The notes under the pieces are model-generated. The model was given only the letters and a program-made list of their open reading frames with translations, was not told the DNA's origin and did not search any database. Positions 28,101-36,674 of a DNA stretch of 64,000 nucleotides are shown in pieces; within the stretch, counting starts at the first letter, position 1, and the number at the start of each line of letters is the position of its first letter. The translations under genes and the position numbers were made by a program. Where the stretch lies: contig CAYYPE010000004.1 in the NCBI GenBank assembly GCA_964473465.1, positions 124,001 through 188,000 of the forward strand. The letters are read 5' to 3'. This stretch comes from CALHRB01 sp964473465. Lineage in GTDB: Bacteria; Bacteroidota; Ignavibacteria; Kapaibacteriales; UBA2268.

Positions 28101-28723
28101 GTTCGCCATGTCAATGCATTGTCGGATGTCCTGTAAATTCCTCCGCCGTTAGTTCCTGCTATTAAGTCCCCATCTTGTGTAACAAATAAAGCTGTGATAT
28201 CCCAGAACCAGATACCAGTATTTGATTCGATCCAATTAACCCCTGAATTGGTTGAGCGAAAGACTCCTCCTCCTTTTGTCCCGACAAATATATGCGTATT
28301 ACCTTTGAATGCAATGGCTTTGACGTAAAGGTTTGTCAATCCGTTATTAACAGCCGCCCAACTCAAACCATTATTAGACGAACGAAATAAACCACCCCCA
28401 TTTGTTCCGGCATAAATCACTCCCGATGAATCAAATTCTATGGCATTGATGAATAGGTTTGTTAAACCGAAATTAATTTCAGTCCATGTCTGCCCGTTAT
28501 TATATGACCTGAAAATTCCAGCACCCCATGTTCCAATATAAAGTGCATTATTTCTGTCAATTTTTAATACTCTTACATCAGGAGCAGTTGGTCCGCTAAT
28601 CAATCCCCAATGGGGAGCAAGCGTGTCAATGTCCTGAGAAAATAAAGCTGTTTTTCCAAGAAAAACAATTGGAAAAATGATAATAAAAAGTAGTCTTAAC
28701 TGAAATTTCATCAAAATACCCAT
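25142..28723 (-). CDS. Large secreted BNR/Ycf48-type repeat protein with five Fn3-like domains and T9SS sorting domain
   Basis: 1193 residues; the start may be the ATG five codons in (28711), just before a signal peptide. Residues 30 to about 660 contain repeated blades with Asp-box-like motifs (NNGQTWTEIN, NNGLSWAAVN, NSGVNWIES and further), indicating one or two beta-propellers. Five Fn3-like modules follow, each starting with a P-x-L-x-x-P segment and ending with YYWRVR or YFWRV and W(S)xxW. The last 75 residues (AFPNPFN, LNSGIYFIEI, then KIIYIK) form a type A T9SS sorting domain. It is thus probably surface-attached or secreted, with a binding role. Confidence 0.82.
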   Translation of the reverse strand: MGILMKFQLRLLFIIIFPIVFLGKTALFSQDIDTLAPHWGLISGPTAPDVRVLKIDRNNALYIGTWGAGIFRSYNNGQTWTEINFGLTNLFINAIEFDSSGVIYAGTNGGGLFRSSNNGLSWAAVNNGLTNLYVKAIAFKGNTHIFVGTKGGGVFRSTNSGVNWIESNTGIWFWDITALFVTQDGDLIAGTNGGGIYRTSDNALTWRTSNGGINSKNITCFGISQLGEVFCGTLGAGLNFSVNAGVSWSEYKKNNYFRNVTALTFPVTAEPIVGTDDRGIFRYDGRVMDDWVKTSVKYPGINALARNSEGVLFASIAFEGIFKSLDSGRTWTYVSHKTDSSMKPMLAYKNGLVLASNKNKGIYRSTDNGNSWSQAILPGTTIYCFAFDSSGNAYASGVSPAGSILYVSANKGLTWSSLRTFTDTIVTALAVKPDGRIFAALRFAPADPMNPNSIRTNLITSTDLGASWQIRNVHTRAQSGFIDIGVNYNGHIWLISEDTVMRSTNDGVNWTTFLPAAQTPQCVAFNSNNHVFIGTMTSGLYKSTNNGTNWTNYNFGVQYSGVQFIKINRRDHIFLGMSYDEGLRYSTNNGNSWDTLISGAIRSSKIESMTLSSDGFLFVATNSLYRYIEPEDLLIPELNSPAYGSTGVSLTPTFTWNSASRADMYEFQISKEFSFSNVIESITHSPTQRKINSTLEYNTTYYWRVRSRTNKSLGAWSQPWMFTTIIEAPKLVYPKNNTGGHPLTTTLVWNKVDGAGSYTVQVSKDKNFSGTLLLNKDVTDTSAEVKGLELYTTYYWRVQARANKNNSEWSEIWSFFTRLKPPVNRSPANNSYGHPTVVNFEWNPSTGANGYEIQIAKDKEFEKMIFDGETQTISNHQSKLLEYFTEYFWRVRAKDDYGQSDWSEPWKFITIIEAPVLIYPYDNESDMKTTINFLWEPYPNATAYHFQLAEDRNFNAIIKEFSSLDTTTVEISDLDFYKTYFWRVRIKVNNYDGLWSNYRLFTTGLAKPELSYPLNNSDNIPLDVIFNWKRVSGAKFYKLYLAKDFNFQSIVKTADSIENTQLQLSNLDFKTKYFWKVKAIYDKGESEWSDVWQFETVEELSVDNTELSGIKILAFPNPFNRFLNIHYVLPSDGLVTIALRNELGIDVEKIFDGYQVRGSQTIHWQPVNLNSGIYFIEIKTNKVIFTDKIIYIK

Positions 28724-28781
28724 TATTTGTTTAAGACAATATTATAATAACACATTTGGATAAAAAAAATTTCACTTGAAT

Positions 28782-29606
28782 CTATAGTGTTGAAATTTTT
28801 TGTGGTTCAGGCATCATAAACGACTCAATTGAAAAAGCTTTTCCATTCGTTGGATTAATTATTATATTAACACCGCAAAGTCTAACATCATCGGTTGCTA
28901 ATTCGTATTTGAAAGGAGTTTGGAAGATAAACCTCTTCAGTGCAATATCTTTTTTTAATCCCACAACAGAATCATAAGGACCTGTCATACCTACGTCGGT
29001 TATGTAAGCAGAACCCTGAGGAAGAATACAAGCATCGGCAGTTTGTATATGAGTATGTGTTCCGATAATTGCCGAAACCTTTCCATCAAGATGCCATCCC
29101 ATTGCAACCTTTTCTGCTGAAGCATCAGCATGGAAATCAACAATAATGATATTTGTCCTTTCCTGAATTGTTTTTAAAGCATAATCGGCAGCCCGAAAAG
29201 GGCAATCAATAGCTTGCATATATGTTCTTCCCTGAAGATTCAATATAGCAATTTCTTTACCATTTTCAAGGGTGAAAAATGTATATCCCCTACCAGCATT
29301 CCCCGGAGGATAATTCAAAGGTCTTATGACTCTTTGATTTGAAGATAGTAGTGGCTTCGATTTCCAATTGTCCCAGACGTGATTGCCTGAAGTAAGAATA
29401 TCAACACCCAGATTAAAAAGTTTGTTTGCTTCTTCCTCTGTCAGTCCCTTTCCTGCAGCAGCGTTTTCTCCATTTGCAATAATCAAATCCGGATTATATT
29501 TTTCGATTAAAACCGGAATTTTCTCTTCCACTGAATTTATTCCGCAATCACCAACAATATCACCAATAAACAATACATCTATATTTTTTTCCAAGTTATT
29601 TTCCAT
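28782..29606 (-). CDS. ymdB: Metallophosphoesterase YmdB family (TIGR00282)
   Basis: 274 residues from the ATG at 29606; a TTG four codons up is less likely. Metallophosphoesterase ligands appear in order: LFIGDIVGDCG, IANGENAAAGKGL, TSGNHVWDN, VDFHADASAEK and GTHTHIQTADA. This pattern matches the YmdB/DR1281 phosphodiesterases, which hydrolyse 2',3'- or 3',5'-cyclic nucleotides in the cytoplasm and affect biofilm or motility in Bacillus. It lies upstream of the BNR/T9SS gene on the same strand with a 58-base gap. Confidence 0.9.
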   Translation of the reverse strand: MENNLEKNIDVLFIGDIVGDCGINSVEEKIPVLIEKYNPDLIIANGENAAAGKGLTEEEANKLFNLGVDILTSGNHVWDNWKSKPLLSSNQRVIRPLNYPPGNAGRGYTFFTLENGKEIAILNLQGRTYMQAIDCPFRAADYALKTIQERTNIIIVDFHADASAEKVAMGWHLDGKVSAIIGTHTHIQTADACILPQGSAYITDVGMTGPYDSVVGLKKDIALKRFIFQTPFKYELATDDVRLCGVNIIINPTNGKAFSIESFMMPEPQKISTL

Positions 29607-29653
29607 AAATAAATGCAATTTAATAAAATCTTATTAAGTAACTAAAATTCATA

Positions 29654-29684
29654 TTTGATATATACAACGGTTTAGTTAAATTTG
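29654..29684 (+). promoter_or_regulatory. Bacteroidota-type promoter for the cobalamin adenosyltransferase gene
   Basis: TTTG (29654-29657), 19 bases, then TAAATTTG (29677-29684) matches the Bacteroidota consensus exactly. The expected transcript start is near 29691, 26 bases above the ATG. No cobalamin riboswitch can fit in this leader. Confidence 0.6.
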
Positions 29685-29716
29685 AATGTTATTATCAATT
29701 TTCTTTACAGGAAAAA

Positions 29717-30283
29717 ATGAAAATTTACACAAAAACCGGCGACGACGGAACAACAGGTCTTTTCTCGGGAAAAAGAGTTTTGAAATCTGACCTCAGGGTT
29801 GAAACCTATGGAACCGTTGACGAATTAAATTCTATTATTGGTTTGATTTTAACCTATGACTTACCAAAATCAACTTACATGCATCTGACAATTTTGAGCA
29901 ATTTACTTTTTATTATGGGCTCTGACCTTGCCACACCCGCTGATGCAAACGTCGTCAAATACAAATTAGATAGGATCGAAGAAAAACATTTTGAATGGTT
30001 AGAAAAATTAATTGATAAATACTCCGAAGAACTCCCCGAACTGAAAAACTTCATTCTTCCCGGCGGGACAAGGGTTGCAGCTCTTTGTCATCAGGCAAGA
30101 ACAGTTTGCAGGCGGGCTGAAAGATTAGCTGTTGCTCTAAAGAACGCCGAACCAATCAGTAATAATGCAGTTATTTTTCTTAACAGGCTTTCTGATTTCT
30201 TGTTTACCGCTGCAAGATACATTAATCACATAAGTGGCATAAAGGATGTTGTAAGAAATAATAATATTGAACTAAAAATTTAA
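29717..30283 (+). CDS. Cob(I)alamin adenosyltransferase, PduO type
   Basis: 188 residues, family length. The N-terminal signature KIYTKTGDDGTTGLFSG (residues 2-18) with VETYGTVDELNS, the LPGGTRVAALCHQARTVCRRAER block containing the ATP-binding arginines, and the LNRLSDFLFTAAR helix identify MMAB/PduO-type enzymes. It makes adenosylcobalamin from ATP and cob(I)alamin, the cofactor for methylmalonyl-CoA mutase. The epimerase at 18764 belongs to the same pathway. It is monocistronic, with its own promoter and a convergent MFS gene one base away. Confidence 0.95.
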   Translation: MKIYTKTGDDGTTGLFSGKRVLKSDLRVETYGTVDELNSIIGLILTYDLPKSTYMHLTILSNLLFIMGSDLATPADANVVKYKLDRIEEKHFEWLEKLIDKYSEELPELKNFILPGGTRVAALCHQARTVCRRAERLAVALKNAEPISNNAVIFLNRLSDFLFTAARYINHISGIKDVVRNNNIELKI

Positions 30284-30284
30284 A

Positions 30285-31451
30285 TTATTTAATTCTTATA
30301 AACAAAAAGTAAACCGAGCAGAAAAAAGCTACTATACCCGAAAGTAAAAAGGGGACGACAGGGTTTATTGCTGACCATAAGAAACCAGCTATGGAGCTTG
30401 CCAGTAATGTTGCTATACTTTGAAAACTCGTCAAAAAACCGATAGCAGTTGCCGTTTCTTCCTTATTTGCAATATTGGAAACCAAAGCTTTTGAATTTCC
30501 TTCTATAGCGGAAATTGATATACCATAAACCGAAAAAAGCAGGTAATATACCCAATTCGAACTTACAAATGGTATAAAAATATAAACTACACTGAATAAA
30601 AATATTCCAAGAATCAGACTATTCTTCAATTTTATTTTATCACCCAGCCAACCCATAGGAGCTGAAAAGAGAGCATAAACAAGATTATAAAATATATATA
30701 GGGTTATTACATTTGAATCTGATAAACCATTTTGCTTGACTAATAATAATAAAAATATATCTGAACTGTTTATGGCTGTAAATATAATTAGACCAACGAC
30801 AGTCTTTTTGAAGGATTTTGATGATTTTTTCCAGTATGATAAAAATTCAAGGAATTTGGTTTTGTTATTGTTAGATGGTGTTACATCTGATTCTTTATCA
30901 TGTAAAAAAAATGTAAAACAAATTCCAATAAGCCCCGGAGTGAATGCCAATAAAAATAATGAAACATAATTTTCAGGATAGAAATGAAGATAAATCAATG
31001 CTAAGATGGGACCAATAGCAGCTCCTAACGTATCAAAGGCTCTGTGAAATCCAAATACTCTGCCTTTGAATTCTTTCGATGTTTCGGAGGAAAGAATGGC
31101 ATCTCTGGCTGCAGTTCGGACTCCTTTGCCCAATCGGTCCATTGTTCTTAGAAAAAAAACAAGCACCGGCATTGCAAAAATCCCTATCAATGGTTTTGAT
31201 ATTGCACTAAGTGTATAACCGATTCTTACGAAAGGGACTCTCTTTCCGATTTTGTCTGACATTCTGCCAAAATATCCTTTGGAAAATCCCGCTATTGCCT
31301 CTGCAAATCCCTCCAGAATACCAATCCATAAAACAGAAAAACCAATGCTTTTCAGAAACATTGGTAAAATTGGATAAAGCATTTCGCTTGAGATGTCTGT
31401 CATCATACTGATGACTGAAAGAATTACAATTGTTTTTGTCAAAAATTTCAT
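30285..31451 (-). CDS. MFS transporter
   Basis: 388 residues with about twelve hydrophobic segments. The N-terminal part has the MFS loop motif GYFGRMSDKIGKRVP (about residues 58-72) between helices 2 and 3, and a second copy GWLGDKIKLKN after helix 8, the usual half-duplication. The pattern MTDISSEMLYPILPMFL is typical of an MFS group common in Bacteroidota and Chlorobiota. Substrate unknown; drug or small-molecule efflux is a guess. It is a single gene, divergent from the dCMP deaminase gene. Confidence 0.85.
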   Translation of the reverse strand: MKFLTKTIVILSVISMMTDISSEMLYPILPMFLKSIGFSVLWIGILEGFAEAIAGFSKGYFGRMSDKIGKRVPFVRIGYTLSAISKPLIGIFAMPVLVFFLRTMDRLGKGVRTAARDAILSSETSKEFKGRVFGFHRAFDTLGAAIGPILALIYLHFYPENYVSLFLLAFTPGLIGICFTFFLHDKESDVTPSNNNKTKFLEFLSYWKKSSKSFKKTVVGLIIFTAINSSDIFLLLLVKQNGLSDSNVITLYIFYNLVYALFSAPMGWLGDKIKLKNSLILGIFLFSVVYIFIPFVSSNWVYYLLFSVYGISISAIEGNSKALVSNIANKEETATAIGFLTSFQSIATLLASSIAGFLWSAINPVVPFLLSGIVAFFCSVYFLFIRIK

Positions 31452-31518
31452 TACAATCGCAAAAATTTGTAATTTAACAAGTTAACTTACAAAAAAATTA
31501 ATTACGGTAACGACTGAA

Positions 31519-32058
31519 ATGAAAAGACCTGATTGGGACCAGTTATATATTACAATGTGCTACCTCGTTGGTATGAGAAGCAGAGATGATAAAACTCACG
31601 TCGGTTCAATAATTGTTGACCCCGATAATGTTCTTGTTGCGACTGGCTATAATTCATTACCAAGAAATATCGAAATTGATAAAGACTCCTCCAGACTTTC
31701 GAGAGAAGGTGGTGAAAAATATTACTGGATTGAACACGCCGAAAGGAACGCAATATATAATGCAGCCCGTAGAGGAACAGTGCTGAAAGGCTGCAAAATT
31801 TATGTTCCTTGGCTACCATGTGCAGATTGTGCAAGGGCTATTATTCAAACAGGGATTTCGGAGGTGATTATTCATAGAAACGGACAGGACTTTTATGATC
31901 AGCATACAAACGGTAAATGGATTGATTCTCACAAACGAACCACCGATATGTTTCTCGAAGCTGGCGTTAGGCTTAGATATGTTACTTGCAATGTTGTGGT
32001 GCCTGAAATTTATATGAACGGCAAAATCCACGACGCTGTTGAATTTTTGAACAAATAA
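31519..32058 (+). CDS. dCMP deaminase family protein
   Basis: 179 residues. The zinc-dependent deaminase motifs are intact: HAERNAIYNAA (histidine ligand and catalytic glutamate) and PWLPCADCARAI (two cysteine ligands). The N-terminus (WDQLYITMCYLVGMRSRDDKTHVGSIIVD) is typical of the deoxycytidylate deaminase/ComEB group. It probably deaminates dCMP to dUMP for thymidylate synthesis; a deaminase acting on another cytosine nucleotide is possible. It ends 11 bases before the convergent glycosyltransferase. Confidence 0.87.
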   Translation: MKRPDWDQLYITMCYLVGMRSRDDKTHVGSIIVDPDNVLVATGYNSLPRNIEIDKDSSRLSREGGEKYYWIEHAERNAIYNAARRGTVLKGCKIYVPWLPCADCARAIIQTGISEVIIHRNGQDFYDQHTNGKWIDSHKRTTDMFLEAGVRLRYVTCNVVVPEIYMNGKIHDAVEFLNK

Positions 32059-32069
32059 TCATCAAAAAA

Positions 32070-33074
32070 TTATTTATTGCACAATCTTAGAGCTGATTCA
32101 AGAACCTTGTTAAAATCAACGAGGTTCATATCATCCTGATTATTTCTATCCTTTGACTCGGGGGTTATGCAGATTGAATCATTTGAGTAAGGTCCCCACC
32201 TTTTTGGACTAAGATGTGGGGAATTAGGATAAAGTCCCAGCACTTTTACACCCAGAGCAGCAGCAATATGAATAACGCCTGTTGAATTTGCTATTAATAA
32301 CTTTGAATGATTTATTAAAGCCATTAATTCACCAAGTGTTAACTGGGAACATAGATTTATTGAGGAATTAGCAATATTACTTACAGTTTTGCATTTTTGA
32401 ATGTCGGAATCATTCCCCGTTATTACTGCTTTTAGGCCAGTATGCTCATTGAGTGTTTTTGCTAATCTTCCAAAATTTTCCGGATTCCACTCATAAGCAG
32501 AGCCACCGCTGCCCGGATGAAAAATTATGAATTTTTTTTCTTCTAATTTGTAGGTTTTCAATAATGCTTCAATTTTAATTTCAAAGTCTTCATTGATAAA
32601 TGGTCTGACAAGTTCAGTTCTTAGCTGTTTGCCAGTTATGTTCTCAACCATGTTAACATTATATTCTGCTTCATGCTTTTCTGCAGTCTTCCGATGTGAA
32701 AATATTTTATAATTAAACAGAAAAGAGTACAAGCGATAAGCAGAGCCAATACGGAGCCTCTGTCTTGTTATGAAAGCACTCAAACACTCATTGAATTTTG
32801 GTCTTGGGAAAAAAATAACATCAAATCGTTCATTCTTAAAAATACCTTTAATTCCATCACTGAAGTCCTCCAAAAAAAATGTTTTGTCAATATACTTGCA
32901 GTTTTCTATCAATACTTTGGTATAAGAGGATGCAATAAGTGAAATATGTTTATCTGGAAATAATTCTTTGATAGCCTTGACCATTGGCAATGTGAGCACC
33001 ATATCGCCTAATTTATCAGTCCTTACTACCGCTATTTTGCTTGAATTAAAAAAAAATTCCCTTGGATTCGTCAT
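32070..33074 (-). CDS. Glycosyltransferase family 9 (heptosyltransferase-like)
   Basis: 334 residues, typical for WaaC/WaaF. The N-terminal VVRTDKLGDMVLTLPMVKAIKELFP is the family start, and the second domain has FHPGSGGSAYEWNPENF and the nucleotide-sugar binding block NSTGVIHIAAALGVKVLGLYPN. GT9 enzymes add ADP-heptose to lipid A cores on the cytoplasmic face of the inner membrane. No other lipopolysaccharide gene is adjacent, so acceptor and sugar are not known. Confidence 0.9.
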   Translation of the reverse strand: MTNPREFFFNSSKIAVVRTDKLGDMVLTLPMVKAIKELFPDKHISLIASSYTKVLIENCKYIDKTFFLEDFSDGIKGIFKNERFDVIFFPRPKFNECLSAFITRQRLRIGSAYRLYSFLFNYKIFSHRKTAEKHEAEYNVNMVENITGKQLRTELVRPFINEDFEIKIEALLKTYKLEEKKFIIFHPGSGGSAYEWNPENFGRLAKTLNEHTGLKAVITGNDSDIQKCKTVSNIANSSINLCSQLTLGELMALINHSKLLIANSTGVIHIAAALGVKVLGLYPNSPHLSPKRWGPYSNDSICITPESKDRNNQDDMNLVDFNKVLESALRLCNK

Positions 33075-33156
33075 ATTTAAAGTTTGTATTATTTTTTTAT
33101 AATTTGCATTTTGTTCCGGAAAAAATTACAAAAAGATATATTAATTGATGTAATCA

Positions 33157-34026
33157 TTGAGAAGAATTGTTAAAAATATCATATTTATTTCCTTTGTCGG
33201 ACTTTTGGCTATTAGTCTATCTGGCGAAAACAGTATTACTAATCATTTAATTCCGAAAAACAAAACCAGTAAAAATGTTTTTTTTTCATATTTACCTCAT
33301 CAGGACACTATTTATGTGCTTTCTGATACATATATTGAAGTATGTATAAAAAGGCAATATGCCTTTCTATACCAGAGGAACGATTCGGTTTATAAGTTCA
33401 GAATATCATCAGGAACCTCAAGAATAAGAGAAGGTTTGGATACACCCCCGGGGCTTTTCACAGTCCAGAACAAAACACCATTGGCAATTTCCAAGCAGTT
33501 CAATAATGCAGAACTTTTCAATTGGATTGGTTTCAGAGGTAATATTGGTTTTCATGGTTTGAAAGGCTCTGGATATTACGGACATCTTGGTTCAAGACCA
33601 TCTTCACATGGCTGCATAAGGATTTCAAGAGAAGATGGTGATTATTTATATAAGAAAGTAAAAGTCGGAACTCCGGTCCTTGTCTATGAGAATGAACCAG
33701 CCATTACTCTTAGTTTTGCAAATCCGGGGGATTTCGATCATACTGAAGATGAAATGATTAACAGAAGCGACAATTACTTTAAAGATCTAATGAATTTCAG
33801 AATTAATAATTTATATAATGGCTCTGCTTACAGGCTAAATCAAGGTCGATTATTTATTGACGGGATTGTAGTTCTGAGATTAGGCGGATTACCCATTGGA
33901 GAAAAATCAAAAATATCAAGAGTTCAGAAGTTTCCAATTCATTTTAATAGTACTATTCCGCACGCTGATAAAGTGAGGAAAAATATCTACATTTTTAACC
34001 CAGATACATCTATTGTCGAAAAATAA
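33157..34026 (+). CDS. L,D-transpeptidase (YkuD domain)
   Basis: 289 residues. The start is TTG: the frame closes with TAA three bases above it and there is no in-frame ATG near, while the product begins with a signal-anchor (RRIVKNIIFISFVGLLAISLS). The YkuD catalytic motif is present as GFHGLKGSGYYGHLGS followed by SSHGCIRIS with the nucleophilic cysteine. Such enzymes form 3-3 peptidoglycan cross-links or attach proteins to peptidoglycan in the periplasm. The C-terminal 100 residues lie outside the catalytic domain and are unfamiliar. Confidence 0.88.
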   Translation: MRRIVKNIIFISFVGLLAISLSGENSITNHLIPKNKTSKNVFFSYLPHQDTIYVLSDTYIEVCIKRQYAFLYQRNDSVYKFRISSGTSRIREGLDTPPGLFTVQNKTPLAISKQFNNAELFNWIGFRGNIGFHGLKGSGYYGHLGSRPSSHGCIRISREDGDYLYKKVKVGTPVLVYENEPAITLSFANPGDFDHTEDEMINRSDNYFKDLMNFRINNLYNGSAYRLNQGRLFIDGIVVLRLGGLPIGEKSKISRVQKFPIHFNSTIPHADKVRKNIYIFNPDTSIVEK

Positions 34027-34055
34027 TCTTTCTTTTTCAACTTAAATTACCCGAT

Positions 34056-34259
34056 CTATAGAACTTGAGATAAGTCAAGATTCATAGAGTTAATCAGCTT
34101 GATGATGATCAAAACCAAAATAGTTAACACAGTCAGAGATATGGCAAATTTTATAAATTTTTTGATAAAGGAAATAATTATTACAATTAGGATGATTGCA
34201 AGGATGATTTTCCCTTCGGCAGGAAGATTTAAAACAAATTGAAAAAAATTAACAAACAT
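34056..34259 (-). CDS. Small membrane protein
   Basis: 67 residues with two hydrophobic segments (about 18-32 and 37-56), separated by a short basic loop (KKFIKF). There is no recognised family. It starts eight bases after the TonB-like gene stops, on the same strand, and is the last gene of the TPR-barrel-SPOR-TonB cluster. Its position suggests a small subunit of the same inner-membrane assembly, but this is inference. Confidence 0.55.
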   Translation of the reverse strand: MFVNFFQFVLNLPAEGKIILAIILIVIIISFIKKFIKFAISLTVLTILVLIIIKLINSMNLDLSQVL

Positions 34260-34266
34260 TAGATTT

Positions 34267-35034
34267 TTAACTTAAACGAAATCTAAATGTAATAATTCCA
34301 TACATTTCTTTATTTTCTTTCAAAGGATTGAAACGCCATTGACGAAGGGCATCCATTGCTGCTCGCTCAAGAGCAGGATCCCCTTTCTGCATTGGTATCA
34401 TACTTGTAACAAAACCATCTGACGAGACGGTAAACTTAATCCTTATCTGAGCACCAGTATTCACTCCGGGAGGATAATTTGGAATTTTTTTGAAAAGGAC
34501 TATTCGGTTTCCTCCGCCTCCCCATTCAATATCGCCAAGCCCTTCTCCGGCACCGGTTCCGGTACCTTTTAATCCCAGTCCAGTGCCATCTGGTGAACCA
34601 TCAGGAGAACCGATATTTCTTTGAGAAGAACCTTTTAGATCATTGCTTTTCTGGTCTGAGGATAACTGATTAGCAGCTACAATGTTCATTGATTGAGTAG
34701 GATCGTTTGAGAAACTTTGTCCCGGCTTAGTTTGCATAGATTTGGAAGCATCATCAAGTTCCGATAAAGGTTTCCCGCCTTTGTTGGCAATTCCCTCACG
34801 CGATAAATTACCCTTACTCATTCCAGTTCCATCGCCCAAACCGAAATTTATCAATTCCAAAGGTATTATTCTCGACTCCCTTTCGGCAAACTTAGGTTTT
34901 TCAACATGTACAGTTCTGAGCAATGCAATCACTATCAAAGTAATTACAATAGCAATTCCAAAACCACGGGCAGTATTTCTTTCCCAAGGAATTTTGAAAT
35001 TTATTTGTGATTCGTCTCTTAAAGGAACATACAT
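34267..35034 (-). CDS. TonB-family energy transducer
   Basis: 255 residues. One transmembrane helix near the N-terminus (residues 24-40), then a periplasmic region that is serine/glycine-rich (SPDGSPDGTGLGLKGTGTG) rather than proline-rich, and a C-terminal TonB domain (about 165-255: PNYPPGVNTGAQIRIKFTV, then MDALRQWRFNPLKEN). It should link inner-membrane ExbBD energy to outer-membrane receptors. ExbB/ExbD genes are not in the window. It lies 61 bases downstream of the SPOR protein gene. The glycine-rich linker is also typical of AgmX/TonB proteins paired with non-receptor envelope machines. Confidence 0.87.
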   Translation of the reverse strand: MYVPLRDESQINFKIPWERNTARGFGIAIVITLIVIALLRTVHVEKPKFAERESRIIPLELINFGLGDGTGMSKGNLSREGIANKGGKPLSELDDASKSMQTKPGQSFSNDPTQSMNIVAANQLSSDQKSNDLKGSSQRNIGSPDGSPDGTGLGLKGTGTGAGEGLGDIEWGGGGNRIVLFKKIPNYPPGVNTGAQIRIKFTVSSDGFVTSMIPMQKGDPALERAAMDALRQWRFNPLKENKEMYGIITFRFRLS

Positions 35035-35095
35035 TTTTGAATTCCCCCCGAAATTCCAATCCTAATTTAAATAATTTCAATTAATTAAAAAAAAA

Positions 35096-36664
35096 TTATT
35101 TTATTCTGTCAATTCTTGCATTTTTCATGCCAAATCTTAAAATTGCAGTCTTTGCTTCTTTATAACTTGAATAATTCCCAAATCTTACTTTGTACCAGAT
35201 ATCATCCCTTATTTTTTGTGTCCGAATAACCCCATCATAAATCTTTTGATTATGCAAATTTAACAACCACTTTTCTGCTTCTTCCTTTATCGGTGAAGAG
35301 AAAACCTCTATAACATATAGTTTCTCTTCAGCTTCGTTAAACGAGGTATTAACTAAGTTAGTGTTTTTTGGCTCATTACTTTTTTTAGGAGTTATGAATG
35401 TCCTTTTTTTGGCTTTTATATCGTTTATAATTTTTTCTTTAAAAGCTATTTTATTACCTGAATTTTTTTCGGGGTCAGAATTAGAGGCTATTTCAGAATT
35501 TTTAGATGTGCTATCAGGGAAAATGTTCTGGGCGTAAGCAACTGAATCCTGAACTATTGGAGTTTCCTGAGCTGGTTTTTCTTGGGGGGGAGTATTTTTA
35601 AGTGTATCAGTCTTTTTGGTAGAATTTTTAACTTTGAACGATTTAATTTGATTTATTTGTTCCTGAATCTCGGGATCAATAAAGAAAAGATAATATCCCA
35701 GAAAAAAAATACCACCGAAAATGGCTATTGTTGCTGCAACAAAAGAAATCTTTCTCCAAGGAAGAGCTGGAATGGTAATTTTTTTCCTTTCTTTTTCGGG
35801 TTCCTGTTTTTTTTCTTTATCTGGTTTTTGTTTTTTTTCTTTTTGTTGGTGAATTGGCTTTAATTTTTTTGTTGTAGTTGATTTGACTTTATTCTCATCT
35901 TCTTTGAATTCACTTGGTCTGTTAGCTCCAAGTGAATCGAATTCTATAAGGACCGACTCTTCAAGATCATCAACGGGTTTGAAATCGCTAAAATCAGCAT
36001 CAATTCCCTTTTCATCTTGAATATTTTTTGTGGGTTCGGAGTCTGATTTTCGCACTAATGATTTGTTTAAATCACCTTGCAAAATAGCTAAAAAATCTTC
36101 GTCTAACTTTACTTCTTCTTCATCTCCTTTTTCATATTTTTCAGATACAGGTTCATCATCTTGTTCTTTATTTATAGCCACATGCGAAATATCTTCCTCG
36201 CTTGAATTGAATTTATCAGGTATAATATCTTCTTCCTCATTTTTTAGGGTACCAACTTGATTTACAACTTTTTCTTCATCTTCAAAAGGCTGAATACCTG
36301 AGTTCTGAATGTCTTTATCTTGATCATCAAATGAATGCCCTAACTTAATGTCCTCATTTTCTTCAGGTTCAGAATTCTGGCTTGCTCGCAGAAGTTCGTT
36401 TTCATCTTCCTCGAATAAATTCCAAACTGTTCCCCTGTTTTCATCAGTCTGAGCCGTTTCTTTAGTCTGCTGTTCCAAAAATTCCTTTATTAATTTTTCA
36501 CTTGCTTCGGCATCTTTTATTTCATTTGGAGAAAGCTTGTATGGAAGTTTACCCGGATATTCAACTCCATTATCAAGTAAAAAGCTATCTTCATCGGTGT
36601 TTACTAATTCAAAACCCGAAAGAATTTCCTCTTCCTTAAGTTGATCACTGAATATAGAATCCAT
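35096..36664 (-). CDS. Single-pass membrane protein with long acidic N-terminus and SPOR domain
   Basis: 522 residues. Residues 1-250 are very acidic and low in complexity (many Glu/Asp, for example EEDENELLRASQNSEPEE), then a basic linker (KEKKQKPDKEKKQEPEKERK) near residue 285, one transmembrane helix (about 306-328), and a periplasmic region ending in a SPOR domain (residues 446-522: LYVIEVFSSPIKEEAEKWL to the end). SPOR domains bind denuded peptidoglycan glycan strands. The topology resembles FtsN/DamX but the cytoplasmic part is unusually long. It sits 10 bases after the barrel gene. Confidence 0.75.
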   Translation of the reverse strand: MDSIFSDQLKEEEILSGFELVNTDEDSFLLDNGVEYPGKLPYKLSPNEIKDAEASEKLIKEFLEQQTKETAQTDENRGTVWNLFEEDENELLRASQNSEPEENEDIKLGHSFDDQDKDIQNSGIQPFEDEEKVVNQVGTLKNEEEDIIPDKFNSSEEDISHVAINKEQDDEPVSEKYEKGDEEEVKLDEDFLAILQGDLNKSLVRKSDSEPTKNIQDEKGIDADFSDFKPVDDLEESVLIEFDSLGANRPSEFKEDENKVKSTTTKKLKPIHQQKEKKQKPDKEKKQEPEKERKKITIPALPWRKISFVAATIAIFGGIFFLGYYLFFIDPEIQEQINQIKSFKVKNSTKKTDTLKNTPPQEKPAQETPIVQDSVAYAQNIFPDSTSKNSEIASNSDPEKNSGNKIAFKEKIINDIKAKKRTFITPKKSNEPKNTNLVNTSFNEAEEKLYVIEVFSSPIKEEAEKWLLNLHNQKIYDGVIRTQKIRDDIWYKVRFGNYSSYKEAKTAILRFGMKNARIDRIK

Positions 36665-36674
36665 TTTTAGTGAT

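Noticed and set aside
29607..29716. Cobalamin riboswitch upstream of the adenosyltransferase gene
   Set aside because: The promoter leaves a leader of only about 26 bases, too short for any riboswitch.
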